Of a stretch of DNA of 44,162 bases, positions 35,401 through 41,400 are shown piece by piece. The stretch lies in contig NC_049979.1 of NCBI RefSeq assembly GCF_000003815.2, positions 11,954,321-11,998,482 on the forward strand. Direction: 5' to 3'. The notes beneath the pieces are model-generated. The model had not been told where the DNA came from, made no database searches, and saw only the letters and a list, made by a program, of their open reading frames with translations. The translations under genes were made by a program, and so were the position numbers. The first letter of the stretch is position 1. Each line of letters starts with the position of its first letter. This stretch comes from Branchiostoma floridae (taxonomy: Eukaryota > Chordata > Leptocardii > Amphioxiformes > Branchiostomatidae).

Positions 35401-38400
35401 TATTCATCAGCATTAAAGATCATTTTGTGTTGGCGGGCACAATTATCAAAATTTGTCAGCATTTCCCAAAGAAGGATAGAGACTCATTGAAAACTTAGCT
35501 GTGCTGCTGTTTTCCTTTGGTGGATAAAATTTTCAAAGTCACTCATCTAATAAATAAGAAATTTTTATGTTTTGAATCTCATTTGGAAATGTACTTCATG
35601 TTTTTGTGATTGTATTCCATTATGATAAGAACACATTGAACATAGACATTTACACTAAAATCAATCCTTCTGATGGTATTGAACATCAAACCCTCAAAGA
35701 CCACAGTAATTTTTTAATTACTTGATTCCCGTCGCCAGAAATTGAATAATATCTTGATGACGTCACATTGACCAAAGCAGTCGATTCAGAGTCTGTCACC
35801 ATGACTTGTGGATAATACTTTTGTGAGGTGAACCAAAGCAAATATTGCAAATATAGCAGCAATTGTATGTTATTACACTAAATTAGCACTCTTTGCTGCT
35901 CTGTACTTTTTCAGCGAGCCACAATGTCCGGTTCTGAACCGGCTGCGGTGTTTAATGTGACGTCATCAAAGTCAGCAATTAATGATTAAGTCAATTAACT
36001 GGTGATAGGAATTAAGAGCTATATGTATGAGTATGATGCTGGATGTTTTGTTGTTCAATTACATCATAAGGGTGTATATTTGGTGCTAATGTCAATGACA
36101 CTACTACCAACAAAGTTAATACAAAAATGTTGTGTTTTTTTTGGTCTCATAAACACTTTAACAATACTATGTTATTCTGCCTTTTGGTGATGGGTTTTTC
36201 TGGCATATCCAATTTTGTTCAACGTAAGTAGATACCTGGACATTCCTGCTGGGTGCAAGACATAGTTCCATTGCTGCACTCACTGAAATGGGAAAAAATC
36301 AAACTGCTTTACCTCTGGTAATTTATGTTATCTGTACATACAACATTCAAATCAAAGTACTTTTTTCCACTTTAGTACTTCCATCTAATTTGTATATACC
36401 ATTTCATAGCTGCTGTTATAATGCAAATTCTGAAGATGAAAGATAGTTTATTCTGCCATACCAAAAAGACATCATCTAATATTTAAATAGCCAAATAGGA
36501 AATTCAGTACACTTAGAGGAGACCATGAAGGGCAATTGACCATGGACATTATATTCAATATAATCTGTTCTTTTATACCATACGTAATGGTAACGTCCTT
36601 AGCCTTATAAACATGCCACAGATTGTTTGAGAAAAGATTTTACCAATGCCTAGCCAAAAGCAATTTCCAGACCAAGATTCTGCTGTTGTGTGAAAATAGA
36701 AAGTTAAGCACTATAATTGCATCATTCTATAATATTCCATAATATCATATGCAACGTTATATATAAATGTGTATGATTGTTACCATTGTTACATGTTTGC
36801 ATTTGTTAGCATTGACCTGTACTTAGCCCAGTGGGGCAAAAATGTGCAAGAAAGGTCATTTATTATAATATTCTCTAATACAAGCCATGCGTGAATCAGT
36901 TGATGGGTAGAAAAAAGTCAAAGCTGTACCAGTGGTGGCAGTTCTCATCAGTGATGGCCTGTCCTGACTGGTACTCTACTCCTCCATGAAAGCAGCGACA
37001 GTCCTGGACGGGCACACACTCTCCTGCCTCCAGCACAGTCCCCGCTTCACAATAACACCCTGTGGAACAAAAGATGATTCATCAGCGGCACATAAGACAT
37101 ATCACATCATAACGTTATCCTCCGCAGTATCTATATTTGATATCAGTGTTTCCACCGGACTGTATTTTACGGTATGGCCCGGGGCTCCATAGTTCAATTA
37201 CAACTCTCCGGTCTCAAGCAGAGTCCCTGCTTCACGTTAACACCCTATAGAACAAAAAATGATTCAACAGTGTCACATAAGACATATCACATCATACCCC
37301 AGCCGTATTTACGTTTGATATCACTGTTCCGACTGGTCTGTATTTTACGGTACGGCATGGGACTCGATAGTTTGATTCAAACTCGATTGTGTGCGCCGGT
37401 GTCTAAAATTCAAACAAATGTTCTCAAACCAAACTGGCAGACTTTGAACGGTAAGTTTTTGACACGATATGCAGGTTGGCATGATATAGATAAAATACAA
37501 CGCAGGGTATTCCATATTGCCCTCGGTCCCTGCTCAAGCACTGGGGCCATCATGGCTAACTTCCTGTTTGAAAAACCAGGTCACTTTCCTATATGAAGGA
37601 ATGGGATGAAGAGGAAAGTTACGAGAATTTTAAGGCTAACCTGGTTCACACACTGCCAGACAAGCTGCTTCAGGAGCAAGGCTTGCACAGGCATAGGGAC
37701 AAGGGTCGAAGGTCAGACAGTCTGCCTCGCTGATGTACATCTTCCCCTCCGGACAGTTTGCTGAAAATAAAGGCCAATATCAGACAAGGATGGCTCAGGA
37801 TATCAGCTTTCTATATGTCCAATACACATCACTACTTGACCAAACAGACACATACTATCACGTATTGCGTGGTGGTGGTCAGGGCTAGTTAAAACATACC
37901 TTGTGAAGTTACTCTAAGTTTTATAACCATTGTGTGGAACTACCAAAAAAATGAGGGGAGTTTGTCTAATATTCTGTGTATCTGTAAGACATCCATAATA
38001 CAAAAGAAAATCACTTACTTTAAAAACCTGTTTGATTTTCTGTCTGATGTATGCTGAGGATGTCACTCATTGAAATTATTGTGTTTCATGTGGCTAAAGG
38101 GCAGATGTCACAGTTGCATTGCAGCGTACTGGGCTCAAAATGGGAATATGATTTATAGTGCCACCGAAAGTCCTTAAAAATTCTCCTTTTTCCTCAAAAT
38201 TTGGCCCAATCTGGATGCTTTTTGGCTAGAAGGAAGAGGTACGGTCTAAGCTTTCCCGCTTTTGTCTAAATTTGTTCAGTTCAACAGTTAAGTTGACGTC
38301 AGGTCAGATTTGAGTACAAGTTTTTGGGTGCTGCGGGTAGACTAAGGAGTCTCATAACTGAGGCCAAAGATCGGGTTTTTCATAGAGTGAGCATTCCTTG

Positions 38401-41400
38401 GAGTGTGAGCTGGTTGACACCGTTTTCTTTGAATTTCTATAAAGATGACCCCTACGACTTTCTTGTGGGGAAGAACTTTTAGGATTGAAATTGGGATTAG
38501 CCTTGTTTTACTGTATTTCAAGAAGATGCTTTTCTATGGACTGGTCTACAGTGGTATCTGCCCTCAAGTACAGTGTCACATACATTTGTAGATTTAAGGT
38601 TACTAGAAGGTACAGAACAATAAGGTGAATCCTACGCAATGTATTTGTTTGTACAACATTTTGTTAACATTGTTGAAAGAGGACTAAATGTATGTGTGGA
38701 AGTATATCATTAGGCATAAAAAGTTAGGAAGAAAGTCAGAGAGCTTACTGAGTTCACAGGGCACAGTGTTACAGCTGTTCATCTCCATCCAGTCGCCATA
38801 GCAATCCTGGCCGCCATCTTTGGGTGTGGGGTTAGTACACGTCCGCCATCTTGTTTGGACACCACCATCGCAGGAGACATCGCACTCCGTCCAGCTTGAC
38901 CAATCTGCCCAGCCACCATCAACTATGGACAAAACAGTTATATAGTGACTGACTATATGTAAACAAGTCCTGTTTTTAATGGTTAAAGATAAACTAGGTA
39001 ATAAGATATGCCAAATAGTACTGATACTCAAGCAACTTGAGTAACTGCTATTTAAAGTCCTGTTTGCCTAACACTCGTTCTCATTGAAATGTCAAAAATG
39101 GCATTTTTTTGGTCGAAAAATAAATCGGCTTTATTTTCAGTGAAAACTACCTGGTTGTTTAGGAAAATTCCTCTTTTAACCATAGCCAAAAAATGGCAAC
39201 TTATTATTTTCGGTCCCATTGGTAATACATTACAGGGCAGGTAACAAACGTTACCGGTAACGTTTGTTACAACAGTAGACTTTATCCTGTTTTCTTCGAA
39301 AGGACTTACCTTATTGACTACATCATTTAGCTATAAGTGGACGTCAATAGGGACATTTAAAAAGTGGGCAGCTTTTTTACACCAGGTCACATAGAAAGGT
39401 TAGACAGCATCGAACAATGGTAACGTTTGTTACAGTCATTTCTGTACAACGTTTTGTTAAGCAAGGTGGGATACAAACTAGAAAGGCCGACATTTGCTTG
39501 GGTGCAAATACAGCATATTTCAGCCATACCCATTCCCACGCAACATTGGACTGTTCCAAGTCACTCCAGTGCGCAAAAATTAACTGTAAGTTATCCCCAA
39601 AAGAGAACTAATATTGTGAATTGATTCCAGGTCAAAACAGAGCTTGCCCAATATGCCCCGGGCCCATATGGAAGAATATAATATTCCACAGGAGCGCCTA
39701 TGCATAACTGATTGGTTTTTAGAATTGCGGCAGCTCCTGTTTTTCCGAGAGTGAAAAAAAGCGCATCTTCCATTCAGAATATTTTCATCATGAAATTACA
39801 TGACGCCATTCAACAATTTCCACTTCGATAACAAGGTCTAAGTACCGCCATAATCTCCTTGTGATGTAGGTACATTTATTATTGCAGTGAACTTTTTTTA
39901 ATCAAGTAGGGCATACGTTTTAATAATTGTCAAGCAGGTGCAGGTACTGTGTAGTAGGATTGTTTTTCTTTTTCAAGCTAAAAACTTCAATCTTCTTCTT
40001 GTTTTGTATGAGCCATTACATAAACGGAGACGTCTCGAATTTTTCCAAGAATTTTACCACCCTGTCGCTTCATTTCTTTTCTGAAAAATCTCAGGACCAA
40101 CAAGTTAACTTGATTTGGCTTTATCTATATGTTTCATTTTCCTTCGAATTCTTTGTTAAGTATATGCCCCAGCATACCACTGTTAAATTGTTTTACTTTG
40201 TATGCAATCAGCCATCGGACGTAATCTTGTCTGAGTGTTATAATTTCCTGCTCGTAGCGTGCGAGACCTGGAGGATAGGAGTTTCTACCTTGTTCGGGGG
40301 TTTCTTTTCGGAGGTCAGTGGTGATACTCTGGTACTAAGAGTCTTTTATTGGGCTCAAACTCTGACAGTTTAAAGTTACTTACAATTTGAATGTACAAAG
40401 TTTACGTCAAAAAAGAACAACAACACTAGAAGTACCTACATTTGTTCGGGAAAAAATACATGCATTCTCGCCACTGTCAAACTTACGTGTCAGAACTAAA
40501 CGCAAACTGTCCAATTTTTCCACGTTTTCTGCCAAGTAACATTTTCTCGATTGTCTCAACTAACCCCCAAAGTCAAATCTGGCAAAAATGATTGATAGTG
40601 CCATGCGAAATGTTGGTAAATTCATCAACACAGACTTGTATTCTAACGTTCAATGCACGCGTACCGTCCGCTGCTGCTCAAATGACCCTGTCTGAACTCC
40701 AAATCCTCGCAAACTACAATTTCAAACCGGGCACAGGGTAACATATGGCCACTGTGTGGCCACTGTAAGGCTGTAATATGCATCTGTTTGTGTATATACT
40801 GGATTGCAAGGCCCCGCTTATGAATATTAACTAGCATTCGCCTTTCTCGTCACTGATTGGCTGGCGTCCATAAAGTAATTAACTCTCGCTCTCCCCAGAC
40901 CGCTGGCACCTGGCACGTGTGGGCTCTGGGGTCACGGGAGTTCACGGGAGAAGGCCGAAAGAAAACCAATTTACCCTCAGAAAAGTGCAGAAATTAACAA
41001 TTTGAGATTGGTTTATGCCAAAAATTTTACTTGGATCATTTTACCAACTATATAATGCCTATCTACACCAAATTTCAGGTCATTCCATTGTAATTCAAGG
41101 GTACAGGGGGCCAAAATATACCGTTTTGGTCAAAACGTGACCTTTAAACTTCAATAAAATCATTTTATAGGCAGATATGAAAAAAATGAGAAAAAAGCAC
41201 CTTGGTATTGACCTACTCTACCCTTGTGCCAAATTTCAGGTCATTCGGTCCCGGAACGACGGAGATGAATCAATTTGAAGATTTGACAGGAGAAAGAAAC
41301 ATTACGAATACAATATATTTCACCATACCATATATGGTATGGCTGAAATATAATGACAGTCAACAACCCTTTCTTATTTCTTTAGAAAGCCAGAAAAACT

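Noticed and set aside
39927-40373. 148-codon plus-strand frame with Phe-rich segments
   Set aside because: AT-rich low-complexity translation with no recognisable domain, inside a transposon-like region.
40840-40940. Promoter-like cluster (ATTGGCTGG CCAAT box, CACGTG E-box)
   Set aside because: Isolated motifs of this length occur by chance, and there is no associated ORF or first exon in either direction.
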